Source of the DNA: Nitrospira sp. CG24C
Lineage (GTDB): Bacteria > Nitrospirota > Nitrospiria > Nitrospirales > Nitrospiraceae
Assembly: GCA_002869885.2 (NCBI GenBank)
Contig: NEWR02000016.1
Location: forward strand, 32,629 to 78,638
Length of the DNA stretch: 46,010 nt
Direction: 5' to 3'
In this document: piece by piece, positions 31,927 through 40,328 of the stretch
How positions within the stretch are numbered: position 1 is the stretch's first letter
Layout: the number at the start of each line of letters is the position of its first letter
The notes under the pieces: model-generated
The model's database searches: none
What the model was told of the DNA's origin: nothing
Seen by the model: the letters and a program-made list of their open reading frames with translations, nothing else
Position numbers and translations under genes: made by a program

Positions 31927-32538
31927 GTGAGCGAAATGCACAGAGGACGAATTGGGCTCGTGGCGCTGGTATTGTTATCGTTGGCCGGCTGTGCCCAGGA
32001 GACCAGGATCACGAGGGTCGATTCAGGAGTGGTCACGGATCTCAGCGGGCGTTGGAACGATACCGACTCCAGGATTGTTGCGGAGTCCATGGTCAAAGAG
32101 GCGCTGGAGTACCCGTGGCTGAATAATTTCTCCAGCTCGAAGAGACGCCAGCCGGTCGTCGTTGTTGGAACCATTCAGAACAGCAGCCACGAACATATCA
32201 ACGTCAACACGTTTGTAACCGATCTTGAACGGGAGCTGACAAATTCCCAGAAAGTCACGTTTGTGGCAGGAAAGGGAGATCGCGAGGAACTTCGCACCGA
32301 ACGTAAGGAACAAGCGATGTATGCGCGAGAGGATACGCAGAAAGCGCCTGGAAAAGAGATCGGCGCCGATTACATGATGAAGGGCACCATTGCAACCATC
32401 CTCGATGAGGCCGATGGAACGAAGGCGGTGTTCTATCAGGTGGACCTGCAGATGGTGGATCTGGAAAGCAATGCCAAGGTCTGGTACGGCCAGAAGAAGA
32501 TTAAGAAAGTCGTCGAAAAGAAACGTTCAATCTTTTAG
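31927..32538 (+). CDS. lpoB: LpoB-like penicillin-binding-protein activator
   Basis: A 203-residue outer-membrane lipoprotein with signal peptide IGLVALVLLSLAGC. The LpoB fold is visible in DLSGRWNDTDSRIVAESMVK, VVVVGTIQNSSHEHINVNTF, LERELTNSQKVTFVAG and GADYMMKGTIATI, ending VDLESNAKVWYGQKKIKK. LpoB reaches through the periplasm to stimulate the peptidoglycan synthase PBP1b; in this lineage the homologue may serve another partner. GTG 31927 is preceded by GGAGG. It lies 51 bp behind the LPP20 gene, and the next open frame starts directly after its stop. Confidence 0.8.
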   Translation: MSEMHRGRIGLVALVLLSLAGCAQETRITRVDSGVVTDLSGRWNDTDSRIVAESMVKEALEYPWLNNFSSSKRRQPVVVVGTIQNSSHEHINVNTFVTDLERELTNSQKVTFVAGKGDREELRTERKEQAMYAREDTQKAPGKEIGADYMMKGTIATILDEADGTKAVFYQVDLQMVDLESNAKVWYGQKKIKKVVEKKRSIF

Positions 32539-32553
32539 GCTCTGCGACCTCCG

Positions 32554-34047
32554 TTGAGCCCTCTTGTCTCATGCCCCACCGCCTGTCTTCCGGCACGGTG
32601 GGGCATTGTTATTTCCATCCAGGCGCTTTTTGCGGCGCTGGCATTCGTGCTGCTTGCCGGATGCGGCCCCTCGATCAATAGATATCTCCTCATCGACACA
32701 AGCCTGCGGGCCAACGATCCCAAGGGCGCCGACGCCATCGTCCAGCGGACTGAAAAGGAGTACGGCGAAAAAAGCCGGGTGCTCTATGGGATGGATCGAG
32801 GGATGCTCCTTCAACTCGCCGGCGACTATCAGCAGAGCAACATTGTATTGGAACAGGCTGAGGATGAAATAGATCGTCTCTACACGCGAAAGATTCGAAC
32901 GGAAGCGCTCGCGTTCATGACGAACGATACGGCGCTGGCCTATGAGGGCGATCCGTACGAACAGGTGTTGGTCAATGTGTTGAAGGCGCTCAATTATTCG
33001 GCATTGGGTCAGTGGCAGGAAGCGCTGGTGGAGGCTCGGCGTATCGACCACCGGCTCAATGTCCTGTCGGATCGAACCCAGGAGAAGGGGGCCTATCGGG
33101 AGGACGGTTTTGCGCGTTATCTGAGCGGCATCCTCTATGAAAGCACCGGCGATGTGAATAATGCGTTCATCGCCTATCGGAAGGCCTATGAGACCTTCGA
33201 TGCCACCCGCGCTTGGTCGTACACGGCCGTTCCGTCTCAGTTGCGTGAAGATTTATTACGAACGGCTGAGGCACTGCATTTCACGCAAGAACTGGCCGAG
33301 TACCGGCGTCTGTTTCCCGATACGAAGTGGGAGACGAGTCAGTCGTTGCAACAGCTCGCTCAAGTTGTTGTGATCAGCTATAATGGCCGGGCACCACGCA
33401 AGGAGGATCAGTTTCTTGACCTGCCGGTCAGTCTCGACGCCCTCCAGTTGGTGCTTCTCAATCGCGGGTTGTCGCAGGCGGGTCGGCAATCCAATCGGGG
33501 AGTGGACACGGTTTTGTACGGACTGAACGGGCGCGTCGTTCGCGTGGCGCTGCCGCAGCTCGCTCCACAGAAGACGCAGGTGCCTGTCGATAGGGTGAGT
33601 CTCATCCCGGACAACGGCACAGGGGTGACGGTGAACACGGAACTGGTGCATAACGTGACGGCTTTAGCTGATAAAGCGCTCTCGGAGCGCATGGCTGGAA
33701 TTACCGTCAAGGCTCTCGCTCGTGCCGCTACAAAGTTCGCGCTGGCCGAGGGAGCGATGAGAGGGGCTCAGCAGGCAGCGGGGAAAGATGCGGGCCCGTG
33801 GGTCGGTCTTCTCGTCGGATTGCTGGCGAAAGGACTGGCAGTGGCATCGGAAGAAGCCGACAAGCGGAGCTGGCAGACGTTGCCCGATGAAATCCATCTT
33901 GCTCGGGTCTGGGTTCCACCAGGGCGTTACCAGGTGCAGAGCCAGTCAGGCGGCGGGTCTCATGGTCCCTTGACCCCTGAAGCCATGCAGACCCTGTCCA
34001 TCGGGCCTGGTGAAACCGCCGTGCTGCTTCAACGGGTGATGCCATGA
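32554..34047 (+). CDS. COG3014-family lipoprotein with TPR-like region
   Basis: The product of up to 497 residues has a signal peptide (IQALFAALAFVLLAGC) and then TPR-like helical repeats (GMLLQLAGDYQQSNIVLEQ, KALNYSALGQWQEALVEAR, YLSGILYESTGDVNNAFIAY). The C-terminal half is beta-rich with a Gly/Ala-rich helix (WVGLLVGLLAKGLAVASE) and ends LARVWVPPGRYQV. This fits COG3014 lipoproteins of unknown role. The start is uncertain: TTG 32554 opens the frame, but a strong hairpin (32571-32606) lies within the first codons and no ribosome binding site is visible; the true start may be a rare codon near 32605-32611. It overlaps the next gene by 4 bp. Confidence 0.75.
   Translation: MSPLVSCPTACLPARWGIVISIQALFAALAFVLLAGCGPSINRYLLIDTSLRANDPKGADAIVQRTEKEYGEKSRVLYGMDRGMLLQLAGDYQQSNIVLEQAEDEIDRLYTRKIRTEALAFMTNDTALAYEGDPYEQVLVNVLKALNYSALGQWQEALVEARRIDHRLNVLSDRTQEKGAYREDGFARYLSGILYESTGDVNNAFIAYRKAYETFDATRAWSYTAVPSQLREDLLRTAEALHFTQELAEYRRLFPDTKWETSQSLQQLAQVVVISYNGRAPRKEDQFLDLPVSLDALQLVLLNRGLSQAGRQSNRGVDTVLYGLNGRVVRVALPQLAPQKTQVPVDRVSLIPDNGTGVTVNTELVHNVTALADKALSERMAGITVKALARAATKFALAEGAMRGAQQAAGKDAGPWVGLLVGLLAKGLAVASEEADKRSWQTLPDEIHLARVWVPPGRYQVQSQSGGGSHGPLTPEAMQTLSIGPGETAVLLQRVMP
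32571..32606 (+). terminator. Hairpin behind lpoB, attenuator-like
   Basis: ATGCCCCACCG (32571-32581) pairs exactly with CGGTGGGGCAT (32596-32606); TGTTATTT follows. The stem is 11 bp with a 14-base loop. It begins 32 bp after the lpoB stop and lies inside the start of the next reading frame, so it may reduce expression of the two downstream genes. Confidence 0.5.
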
Positions 34048-35207
34048 AAGACGGATTGAGATTCGTGTGCCGGATTGGGGCGACGCTGATGGCGGTGGTT
34101 GTGCTATCCGGCTGCGCATGGTTTGGAGGACAATCGAAACCGGATTGGATCGATGGGGTGAGCGATGCCTATCCGTCAGGCCAATATCTCGTCGGTGTGG
34201 GACAGGCTGAGAGCCGCGCGGCAGCGGAGGATCGCGCCTATGCAGCGGTGGCCAGAATTTTCAAAGCCGAGGTGAGTGCGCAGGCGAAAGACTGGGAGTC
34301 GTATCTGGTGATTGAGCAGCGAGGGCACAGCAGCGCTGAACGGCGTTTGACGCTCGACAATCTGACCCGTGTGTCGACCGACAAGGTGTTGGAGAACGTC
34401 CGGATCGTCGATCGGTGGGCCGATGTACACAAAGGGCTCCACTATGCCTTGGCGGGAATGCATCGGCCTCAGGCAGAGACATCGTTCATGGAACGGATTA
34501 CCGAGCTGGACAGATCGATCGGCAACGATGTGGAGGAGGCTCAGCGGCCCTCCGATAAGCTGGCACGAGTCAGAGCTCTGAGACGGGCTGTCAGAAATCT
34601 TGTGCTGCGGGAAACCTATAATGCCGATCTTCGCGTGATTCGACCGAGCGGGCAGGGTACTGCCGCAGCTTACCGCGTAAGCGAACTCACACAGGAACTG
34701 GAACAGTTTCTTGCGACGAATCTAGTGCTGGCGGTTGTGGTGACCGGCGATCAGACTGAGCCGGCGCAACGGGCCTTGACGGAGGGATTGTTGAAGGAAG
34801 GGCTGCAAGTTACGAGTCGGCCATGGAGAGGGGACCGTTCAGTGAACGGTGATTCCGGCGGCCCAGCTCCGGAGCTGCTTGTGCGTGGAGTAGTGCGGGT
34901 ATGGCCGATCGACGTGCGAGACCCCCAGTTCAAGTTCGTGCGATGGTGCAGCGATTTCGAGGTCGTCGATTTGACCAGCCAACGGGTGGTCGGCGCCCTG
35001 TCGAAGGGTGGGAAGGAAGGCCATCTGTCGGATCGTGAGGCGACAGCCAAAGTTGTGCGTGTCATGCAGCAAGAGTTTTCTGCCGATGTGGCGAAGGCCA
35101 TTGCGGCACATGTGTACGGAGAGTCGGAACTGCCGGCACAGGCGAGCCAGCCTGCGGGATGTCCGCGGGACGGACTGGCATCGACTCCGGCGTCAGCACC
35201 CCACTAA
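34044..35207 (+). CDS. LPP20-like lipoprotein
   Basis: A 387-residue lipoprotein with signal peptide IGATLMAVVVLSGC. The first part repeats the LPP20 theme: KPDWIDGVSDAYPSGQYLVG, VGQAESRAAAEDRAYAAVAR, ARIFKAEVSAQAKDWESYLV. The second part (about 210-360: LATNLVLAVVVTGDQTEP, ELLVRGVVRVWPIDVRDPQF) is a beta-alpha fold like that of LpoB or FlgT middle domains. The ATGA overlap with the COG3014 gene shows coupling. Last gene of the operon; a ribosome-binding AGAGAGGAAGGG behind its stop serves the toxin module. Confidence 0.75.
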   Translation: MKDGLRFVCRIGATLMAVVVLSGCAWFGGQSKPDWIDGVSDAYPSGQYLVGVGQAESRAAAEDRAYAAVARIFKAEVSAQAKDWESYLVIEQRGHSSAERRLTLDNLTRVSTDKVLENVRIVDRWADVHKGLHYALAGMHRPQAETSFMERITELDRSIGNDVEEAQRPSDKLARVRALRRAVRNLVLRETYNADLRVIRPSGQGTAAAYRVSELTQELEQFLATNLVLAVVVTGDQTEPAQRALTEGLLKEGLQVTSRPWRGDRSVNGDSGGPAPELLVRGVVRVWPIDVRDPQFKFVRWCSDFEVVDLTSQRVVGALSKGGKEGHLSDREATAKVVRVMQQEFSADVAKAIAAHVYGESELPAQASQPAGCPRDGLASTPASAPH

Positions 35208-35227
35208 TTCAGGGAGAGAGGAAGGGT

Positions 35228-35506
35228 ATGGGCAAATCGAAGTCGGAAGAAGGACGAACATCCGCTCGCGCGCCACGCAGCCGAGGTCGCGGGTTGACGG
35301 TCACGAAACAACGGGTTCCCAGTCGTTTGGCGAAACGCCGGCTGGGTGATCGGCTCAAGAACGATACGGCGACGTTCAATCAGGGCAACTTGGCCGACAA
35401 GTTCCGTAAGGAGGGGTATGACGAGTTGCCGCTGGATGAACTTCAGGATCGGCTCTCGAAAATGTCAGGCCCATTAGCTGCCATCATTCTGAAGGGAAGA
35501 GTGTAA
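35228..35506 (+). CDS. Probable antitoxin of the PIN module
   Basis: The 92-residue product has a basic N-terminus (SARAPRSRGRGLTVTKQRVP) and an acidic, helical C-terminus (LADKFRKEGYDELPLDELQD). It is not a recognised VapB family. GGAAGGG precedes ATG 35228. It stands 4 bp before the PIN gene, the usual antitoxin position, and its size fits. The basic arm could bind DNA for autoregulation. Antitoxin function is inferred from context alone. Confidence 0.55.
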   Translation: MGKSKSEEGRTSARAPRSRGRGLTVTKQRVPSRLAKRRLGDRLKNDTATFNQGNLADKFRKEGYDELPLDELQDRLSKMSGPLAAIILKGRV

Positions 35507-35510
35507 TCGC

Positions 35511-35954
35511 ATGCCATACTACTATTTCGACTCAACAGCTCTGGTAAAGCGGTATAGCATGGAGCGCGGCACGCGTATTATCAACCGGCTCATGGTAAAG
35601 CGGAGTAAAGTGGCGATTCTGCCGACGTGGTCTGTCATCGATTTTTATACGGCCTTCGCCAATCGAGCCCATGCTGGGGAGATCACCCGGGACGATTGTT
35701 ACTCGGTGATTCATAAGTTCGAGCGCGAATCGCAGGAGGGGCTCTACCAGTTCATTGCCCCGACGATGCAGACGTACTTAGCGACGAAAGAGTTGGCGTT
35801 GGAGTATCCTGCGCTCCGAACACCACAAGTCTTGCATTTGGCGCTGGCGTTGGAGCTTAAGCCCTTGCGGCTGACTGTCGTCAGCGCCGATGCGCAATTG
35901 CTGACAGCCTGTCTTTCGGCGGGCCTGCATACTGTGAATCCTGAAGATGACTAG
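35511..35954 (+). CDS. PIN-domain (VapC-type) ribonuclease toxin
   Basis: A 147-residue PIN protein. The first acidic residue is in YYYFDSTALVKRY (D8), a Glu-containing region (ANRAHAGEITRDD) is central, and the last acidic pair is SADAQLLTACLSAGL, the PIN end motif. PIN toxins cleave RNA, often initiator tRNA or rRNA, using Mg2+ held by these residues. The start ATG 35511 is 4 bp behind the small upstream gene. Together they form a likely toxin-antitoxin pair. Confidence 0.8.
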   Translation: MPYYYFDSTALVKRYSMERGTRIINRLMVKRSKVAILPTWSVIDFYTAFANRAHAGEITRDDCYSVIHKFERESQEGLYQFIAPTMQTYLATKELALEYPALRTPQVLHLALALELKPLRLTVVSADAQLLTACLSAGLHTVNPEDD

Positions 35955-36056
35955 TGCGGGGAAGCGCTGAGATCTGAGTGCTGAGTGTGCGGAAGAGACA
36001 GGTGACGGCAGCACTGGTTGTTTTGATGATCGAGTCGATAATGATCATCCGATGTA

Positions 36057-36115
36057 GGCTGAGGTCAGGGTTGAGTGAAGATCAGACTCACTTTATTTCA
36101 ACCTGAGCCTCAACC
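36057..36115. repeat. CTGAGG/CAACC-type hairpin behind the PIN gene
   Basis: GGCTGAGGTCAGGGTTGAGTG (36057-36077, one gap) faces CAACCTGAGCCTCAACC (36099-36115). It is followed by a single TAGCAGG-type end (CCTGCTAG, 36146-36153) with no matching left end. Confidence 0.55.
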
Positions 36116-36157
36116 TTTTTCGTGCGGGCTGACGTTTGAAGTGTCCTGCTAGATAGT

Positions 36158-36185
36158 CCCGCCCAGAAGGGCGGGGCTCTTTTCT
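36158..36185 (+). terminator. Rho-independent terminator behind the PIN gene
   Basis: CCCGCCC, loop AGAA, GGGCGGG, then GCTCTTTTCT on the plus strand. Seven GC-rich pairs and a T tract make it a standard intrinsic terminator. It ends 22 bp before the stop of the convergent phosphatase gene. Confidence 0.85.
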
Positions 36186-36206
36186 ACTCTCAGGGTCAGT
36201 CTGTCC

Positions 36207-37040
36207 TTACGATACCTGCGTCAAGAGATTCAAAATCGCTTCATTCCATCCCACCGGGCCTATACCGGGCGCACGGATCATTCCTGATAGGTGGAGATCG
36301 GGGTCGTACGATCCGTCCGGTTTCTGCACGAGAATGGGGTAATCCACCATGGCGAGCAGGGGGGCGTCGTTGATGCTGTCTCCGATTCCCACCGTTTCGA
36401 TCCGTTCCGCTTGCCCGCTCATGCGTTGTTGGCGAAGGTAGCACCGCAGGAGCACGGACGCGGCTTCCCCTTTATTGTTATCCCCCATCAGATGGAATAG
36501 CCGTCCTCCTTTTGTCCATCGAAGGCCTCGGGTGACGATTTGCCGGCAGACCTCTTCGATGAGCGGCTGAGGGCCTTGCAGCAGATAGGGCTCGTCGTAT
36601 TCCCGCTGCTTGGCCAGGACCGCGTCGGCGTGCGGGAGCCCGGTCACCTGCATGATGGCCTCGACCGACAGATCTCCAAAACCTTGCAACGGCGTTTCCA
36701 CCGCATCTTCGATTTGCTTCAGGACCTCGCGCAGCATGTGATAGGGAAGGCCTAATTCAATCACCTGGTAGGGAGACCTGGTTCGCATGCGTTCGAAGGG
36801 AAAGTCGAAGAGGCCATGAGGGATAAACACCGCGCCGCCGTTTTCGACGATGAAGGGGTCATGATGGCCGAGGCGCTGGCGAAGCGGTTCCATTTCCGCG
36901 CGCGTTTTACTCGACACCAGTACGAGGGGAATACCTTGCTCGCGGAGCGCCGTGAGCGCCGGTGTGGCCGCTTCGTAGGAATAGGTCGTCCCATCCAGGA
37001 GCGAGCCGTCCAAGTCTGTATAGACGATCAATTTCGACAT
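36207..37040 (-). CDS. MpgP/GpgP-type HAD-IIB phosphatase
   Basis: A 277-residue HAD-superfamily phosphatase of the mannosyl/glucosyl-3-phosphoglycerate phosphatase family. The nucleophile motif YTDLDGSLLDG (D9, D11), motif II VLVSSKTRAEM, FIVENGGAVFIP and the C-terminal motif GIGDSINDAPLL are all present. Beside a GpgS-like synthase it most likely removes phosphate from glucosyl-3-phosphoglycerate to give glucosylglycerate, a compatible solute. No strong ribosome binding site precedes ATG 37040; it sits 12 bp behind the channel gene. Last gene of a four-gene operon. Confidence 0.82.
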   Translation of the reverse strand: MSKLIVYTDLDGSLLDGTTYSYEAATPALTALREQGIPLVLVSSKTRAEMEPLRQRLGHHDPFIVENGGAVFIPHGLFDFPFERMRTRSPYQVIELGLPYHMLREVLKQIEDAVETPLQGFGDLSVEAIMQVTGLPHADAVLAKQREYDEPYLLQGPQPLIEEVCRQIVTRGLRWTKGGRLFHLMGDNNKGEAASVLLRCYLRQQRMSGQAERIETVGIGDSINDAPLLAMVDYPILVQKPDGSYDPDLHLSGMIRAPGIGPVGWNEAILNLLTQVS

Positions 37041-37052
37041 GGTTGTGCGCCG

Positions 37053-37760
37053 TTACAAGTGATGGAGATCATCGACCGCGCCTGGTTTGGATCGGCCCAC
37101 CAGCCGTCGTTCCAAAAACCCTTTGGCCAGGTCGGTTGCCCCGAGTCCGAACGCAATCGCTGCGGCTAGCACAATTCCTCCCCAGGTAATGCCGAACCCC
37201 ACGACCACGATATGCTGGGCAATGCCGAGTTGTTCCAACGCCATGGCGCCGGCAAGGGCTTGGACTCCCCAGCGGGAACAGGTGGCGATAAGTCGGGCAG
37301 GAGGCAGTCCGGCGTTGACCGCGGCAATGAGGACGGCCCGGGATACAAAGTTCGAGAGAAAGTATCCGGCCAGGAGAATCACCGCTGCTGTCACGAGATG
37401 GGGCACATAGGCCAGCAGTGACTGGGCGAACTGGTTGATCGGAGTCAGGTTCAGGGCTCCTAGCGCCGCAATCGAGGCCAGCACGAGCACGGTCCAATAG
37501 ATGCTGCGGCCGACGAGGCGAGAGGGGTCCGTCTTGACTCCACCGCGAAGGAGCGCCGCATTCATCCCCAGCCGGTCACAGAGTCGGTCGAATCCGATGA
37601 CGCGTAACAGCCGTTCAACGAATGAACCGGATGCCCAGGCGGTGAAGAGCCCGCCAAGCAGGATAATGCCCATGGCGAGCACATTCGGGAGCACGTTCAG
37701 AACTTGAAGCCCGAGCAGTTCCAACGGTTTTAGAAGCGCTTGGTTAATGAAGGTATCCAT
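37053..37760 (-). CDS. Mechanosensitive-channel-type membrane protein
   Basis: A 235-residue membrane protein with about four to five helices (VLAMGIILLGGLFTAWAS, WTVLVLASIAALGAL, HLVTAAVILLAGYFLSNFVS, IVVVGFGITWGGIVLAAAIAFG). The repeated glycine-rich helix pattern is that of the conserved TM-helix family related to small mechanosensitive channels; the cytosolic beta domain of MscS is absent. GGGAGG lies 6 bases before ATG 37760. Its start overlaps the end of the glycosyltransferase gene by 17 bp. Such proteins release solutes on osmotic downshock, which fits an operon that makes a compatible solute. Confidence 0.75.
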   Translation of the reverse strand: MDTFINQALLKPLELLGLQVLNVLPNVLAMGIILLGGLFTAWASGSFVERLLRVIGFDRLCDRLGMNAALLRGGVKTDPSRLVGRSIYWTVLVLASIAALGALNLTPINQFAQSLLAYVPHLVTAAVILLAGYFLSNFVSRAVLIAAVNAGLPPARLIATCSRWGVQALAGAMALEQLGIAQHIVVVGFGITWGGIVLAAAIAFGLGATDLAKGFLERRLVGRSKPGAVDDLHHL

Positions 37761-39087
37761 GATCGCCTCCCACGTCGATGGTCATGTGATGCAACGGGGC
37801 CGGTGCTATTGATTGCGGCGGCGTCGGTTGCCAATGTTCGATAAGGTACGGTTTCATGCGTTCGAACGTGTGGCACAAGGCCTCGATCTTCTGTTCCGCC
37901 TCCGTAGACGTGAGGCCTTGGGTGGCATGGACGAACGAGGCGGTCCGGCCTAAATACAGAGGGGTCAGGGCTTTGAGGAGATGGTCGCGCGGCATGATTC
38001 GATTGCGGTACGCGGTGGCTGCATCGTAGACGATCCGGACCCATAGCTCATCGGGGATGCGGCAGTCGTCGCCGGATGTCCCCTGGGTGTCACGCAATTG
38101 AGTGAACGTGTCGTCCGTCAGGATCTGCCGCCAGATGGGTTCAAGATCGGTGAGACCCTGTCGAAAATGCGACACCATCCGCTCCATGTTGACATGGACC
38201 GGTTCGACGCCAACCTCGTAGGGAAATCCAAAGAGTGGAACCGGTCGCGATCCCTCTTGGCGAGACCAGAGATCTTCATGTTGTTCCATGAGGGCAAAGA
38301 GCGCTCCCATCACTTGCATCAACATGCCCGATAGATCGGCAGCAGGATCCTTTGGATTATGGATTTTTGCGCCGAGAAAGCTTTGGCAAACCCGTGCGCC
38401 GCTGGCAATGGCTTCCGTCGTCATCCAGATGTCGATGCCGAACCGCGCCACTTCAGATTCCCAAACATGCTGGTCGAGATAGTGGGCCGCGAGGGCGCCG
38501 GAAAAACCGAACTCCCCACCGATGGGCTGGCGGATTCGCTGCCCGTACAGCGCCCTGGTGAGTGGGTAGGCGAGACTGTTGGTGATCGTGCCGTCGTATT
38601 TGTGGCGAAGATAGTAGGGGGCGACGTAGTCGTATCCCTCTTCCATGATCGGGCGGAGTAGCAGCTCAATCCATTCCGGTGAAATGCTGCGGAGGTCCGC
38701 ATCGACTACTGCGCAGGCCCTGGCCTTCAGTCGTCGCGCAATCTCGAAGATCGTCCGGAAGGCGCTGCCTTTTCCGGGAATGCCATGGTAGGGCGTGACG
38801 ATCCGATGCAGGATGCTTTGCTGGTCGCCGATGAACAGATATTGGAAGTCGACGGCGGTGCGGGCGACGATGGCCGGCGTCCCGTCTGAAGAGCCACCGT
38901 CGGAGTTGACCAGGACGGCCCGACAACCGGGAAAGTGTTTGGCAAGGCCCACGCTCACGGCCCGCACGACATGCCCGACCGTGTCCGCGTTGTTGTAGCT
39001 TGGAATCCCAACGAGAATCTCCGTCGAGTTGACCTCCTCAAGTCGTGTTTCAGTTGCGGCAGTCAGTGGTGTGAGGCTGGTGTTCAT
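37744..39087 (-). CDS. Family 2-type glycosyltransferase of the glucosylglycerate operon
   Basis: The 447-residue cytosolic enzyme has a GT-A fold: VGIPSYNNADTVGHVVRAV, NSDGGSSDGT (61-70) and the metal-binding DAD (129-131) in VVDADLRS. The region GEFGFSGALAAHYL is the usual acceptor loop. It may add a second sugar (as in glucosylglucosylglycerate synthases) or be the true 3-phosphoglycerate transferase; the context does not decide. The start overlaps the gpgS stop by 4 bp (ATGA). Confidence 0.75.
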   Translation of the reverse strand: MNTSLTPLTAATETRLEEVNSTEILVGIPSYNNADTVGHVVRAVSVGLAKHFPGCRAVLVNSDGGSSDGTPAIVARTAVDFQYLFIGDQQSILHRIVTPYHGIPGKGSAFRTIFEIARRLKARACAVVDADLRSISPEWIELLLRPIMEEGYDYVAPYYLRHKYDGTITNSLAYPLTRALYGQRIRQPIGGEFGFSGALAAHYLDQHVWESEVARFGIDIWMTTEAIASGARVCQSFLGAKIHNPKDPAADLSGMLMQVMGALFALMEQHEDLWSRQEGSRPVPLFGFPYEVGVEPVHVNMERMVSHFRQGLTDLEPIWRQILTDDTFTQLRDTQGTSGDDCRIPDELWVRIVYDAATAYRNRIMPRDHLLKALTPLYLGRTASFVHATQGLTSTEAEQKIEALCHTFERMKPYLIEHWQPTPPQSIAPAPLHHMTIDVGGDHGYLH

Positions 39088-40328
39088 GACGGAATGGCGA
39101 CCGATTCTGACGTGGGATCCCAGATGTGGTCCGCTTCAACGGCATCGATCAGGCGGTCGAAAATATCCGGCACGGCATGGGTCACACGGCTCCAGTTGGA
39201 AATCATGGGGACGCCCAGCGGGTCGTCGAGAAATCCGTCGGTGGCCAGTTTCATGCCCTTCAAGAAAACTTCGACGGCTGTCCGTTCTTGGTGCCGGTCG
39301 AAGGTGAGGCTGTTGATGGCCGCGTCGTTTTCATAGCGGCTGATCGCTTCCTGAGCGGCTTGCAAATACGTCGCCCGCAAGGTCTTGAGTACTCCGTCGG
39401 ATAAGATGACGCCTTCGCTTGCCAGATTTCTAAAGAGCGACTTGGTGATATCGACGCACATTTTAAGGAGACCGGCATCGGGATTGTGATCCGAGAGTGC
39501 CTGGTGCTTGTGGTCATAGGCATCGGCAATATCGGCTTGGCAAATGCGGCGCAAAGCGCAGTTCCGATAGACCTCTGCGAGCACCCCGATTTCGAGACCC
39601 CAGTCACCGGGAATTCTGTTGGTCCAGGCCAAGTCCCGTACCATCGCGAACTCGCCGGCCAGTGGATAGCGAAAGCTGTCGAGAAATGTCAGGAGCGCGT
39701 GAGGCCCCACGAGCTGTTGGAGGCTTCGGATCATGGGGGTGATGAATAGGCGTGTGACTCGCCCATGAAGGCGATCGGTGACGCGGCTGTAATAGCCTTT
39801 GCAAAACTCATAACCGAGATTCGGGTTTGCGATGGGATAGCAGAGGCGTGCGAGATATTCCCGATCGTAGCTTGTGATGTCGCAGTCATGGAGCGCGATG
39901 ACCTGGCTCTGGTTTCGGGCCAACACATAGCCGAAGGCGGTCCAACAGCCTCGTCCCTTGCCTTGCAGGCCGATATCGAGGTTGTGATCGACCAAGAGCT
40001 TGAGGATGGATTGGATGCGCGCCCCGTCATTCCAGATGAGACGCACTCGCTGAGGGAGGACAGAAAAGAATTGTTTAGCCAGGCGAAACTCTAAGGCCGA
40101 GGCGCAATCCAATGAAATGACGATTTCGTTGAGGTACGACACGTGCTTGAGGCTCTCTACGATAGCCTTCAATGCCGGGCGTCCCAATTCTGCATAGAGC
40201 GATGGGAGGACCAGGGCGATGGGATTGACGCGGCCATAGCGCGCCAGCTCCCGTTCCAGTTGGTCGACATTCGGTTGTCCGAGGCGGTGGAGCACCGTGA
40301 CGACACCGTTTTGGTAAAAGTCTGACAT
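39084..40328 (-). CDS. gpgS: Glucosyl-3-phosphoglycerate synthase-like enzyme (GT81)
   Basis: A 414-residue GT81-type transferase. Marks: LPSLYAELGRPAL, LQGKGRGCWTAFGYV, the metal motif HDCDI (147-151), and GYEFCKGYYSRVTDRLHGRV, typical of GpgS of bacteria and archaea, which joins UDP- or NDP-glucose to 3-phosphoglycerate. First gene of an operon that continues with a second glycosyltransferase, a channel and a HAD phosphatase: synthesis, dephosphorylation and release of glucosylglycerate. GGAGG is 4-5 bases before ATG 40328. Substrate is inferred from family and neighbours. Confidence 0.82.
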   Translation of the reverse strand: MSDFYQNGVVTVLHRLGQPNVDQLERELARYGRVNPIALVLPSLYAELGRPALKAIVESLKHVSYLNEIVISLDCASALEFRLAKQFFSVLPQRVRLIWNDGARIQSILKLLVDHNLDIGLQGKGRGCWTAFGYVLARNQSQVIALHDCDITSYDREYLARLCYPIANPNLGYEFCKGYYSRVTDRLHGRVTRLFITPMIRSLQQLVGPHALLTFLDSFRYPLAGEFAMVRDLAWTNRIPGDWGLEIGVLAEVYRNCALRRICQADIADAYDHKHQALSDHNPDAGLLKMCVDITKSLFRNLASEGVILSDGVLKTLRATYLQAAQEAISRYENDAAINSLTFDRHQERTAVEVFLKGMKLATDGFLDDPLGVPMISNWSRVTHAVPDIFDRLIDAVEADHIWDPTSESVAIPS

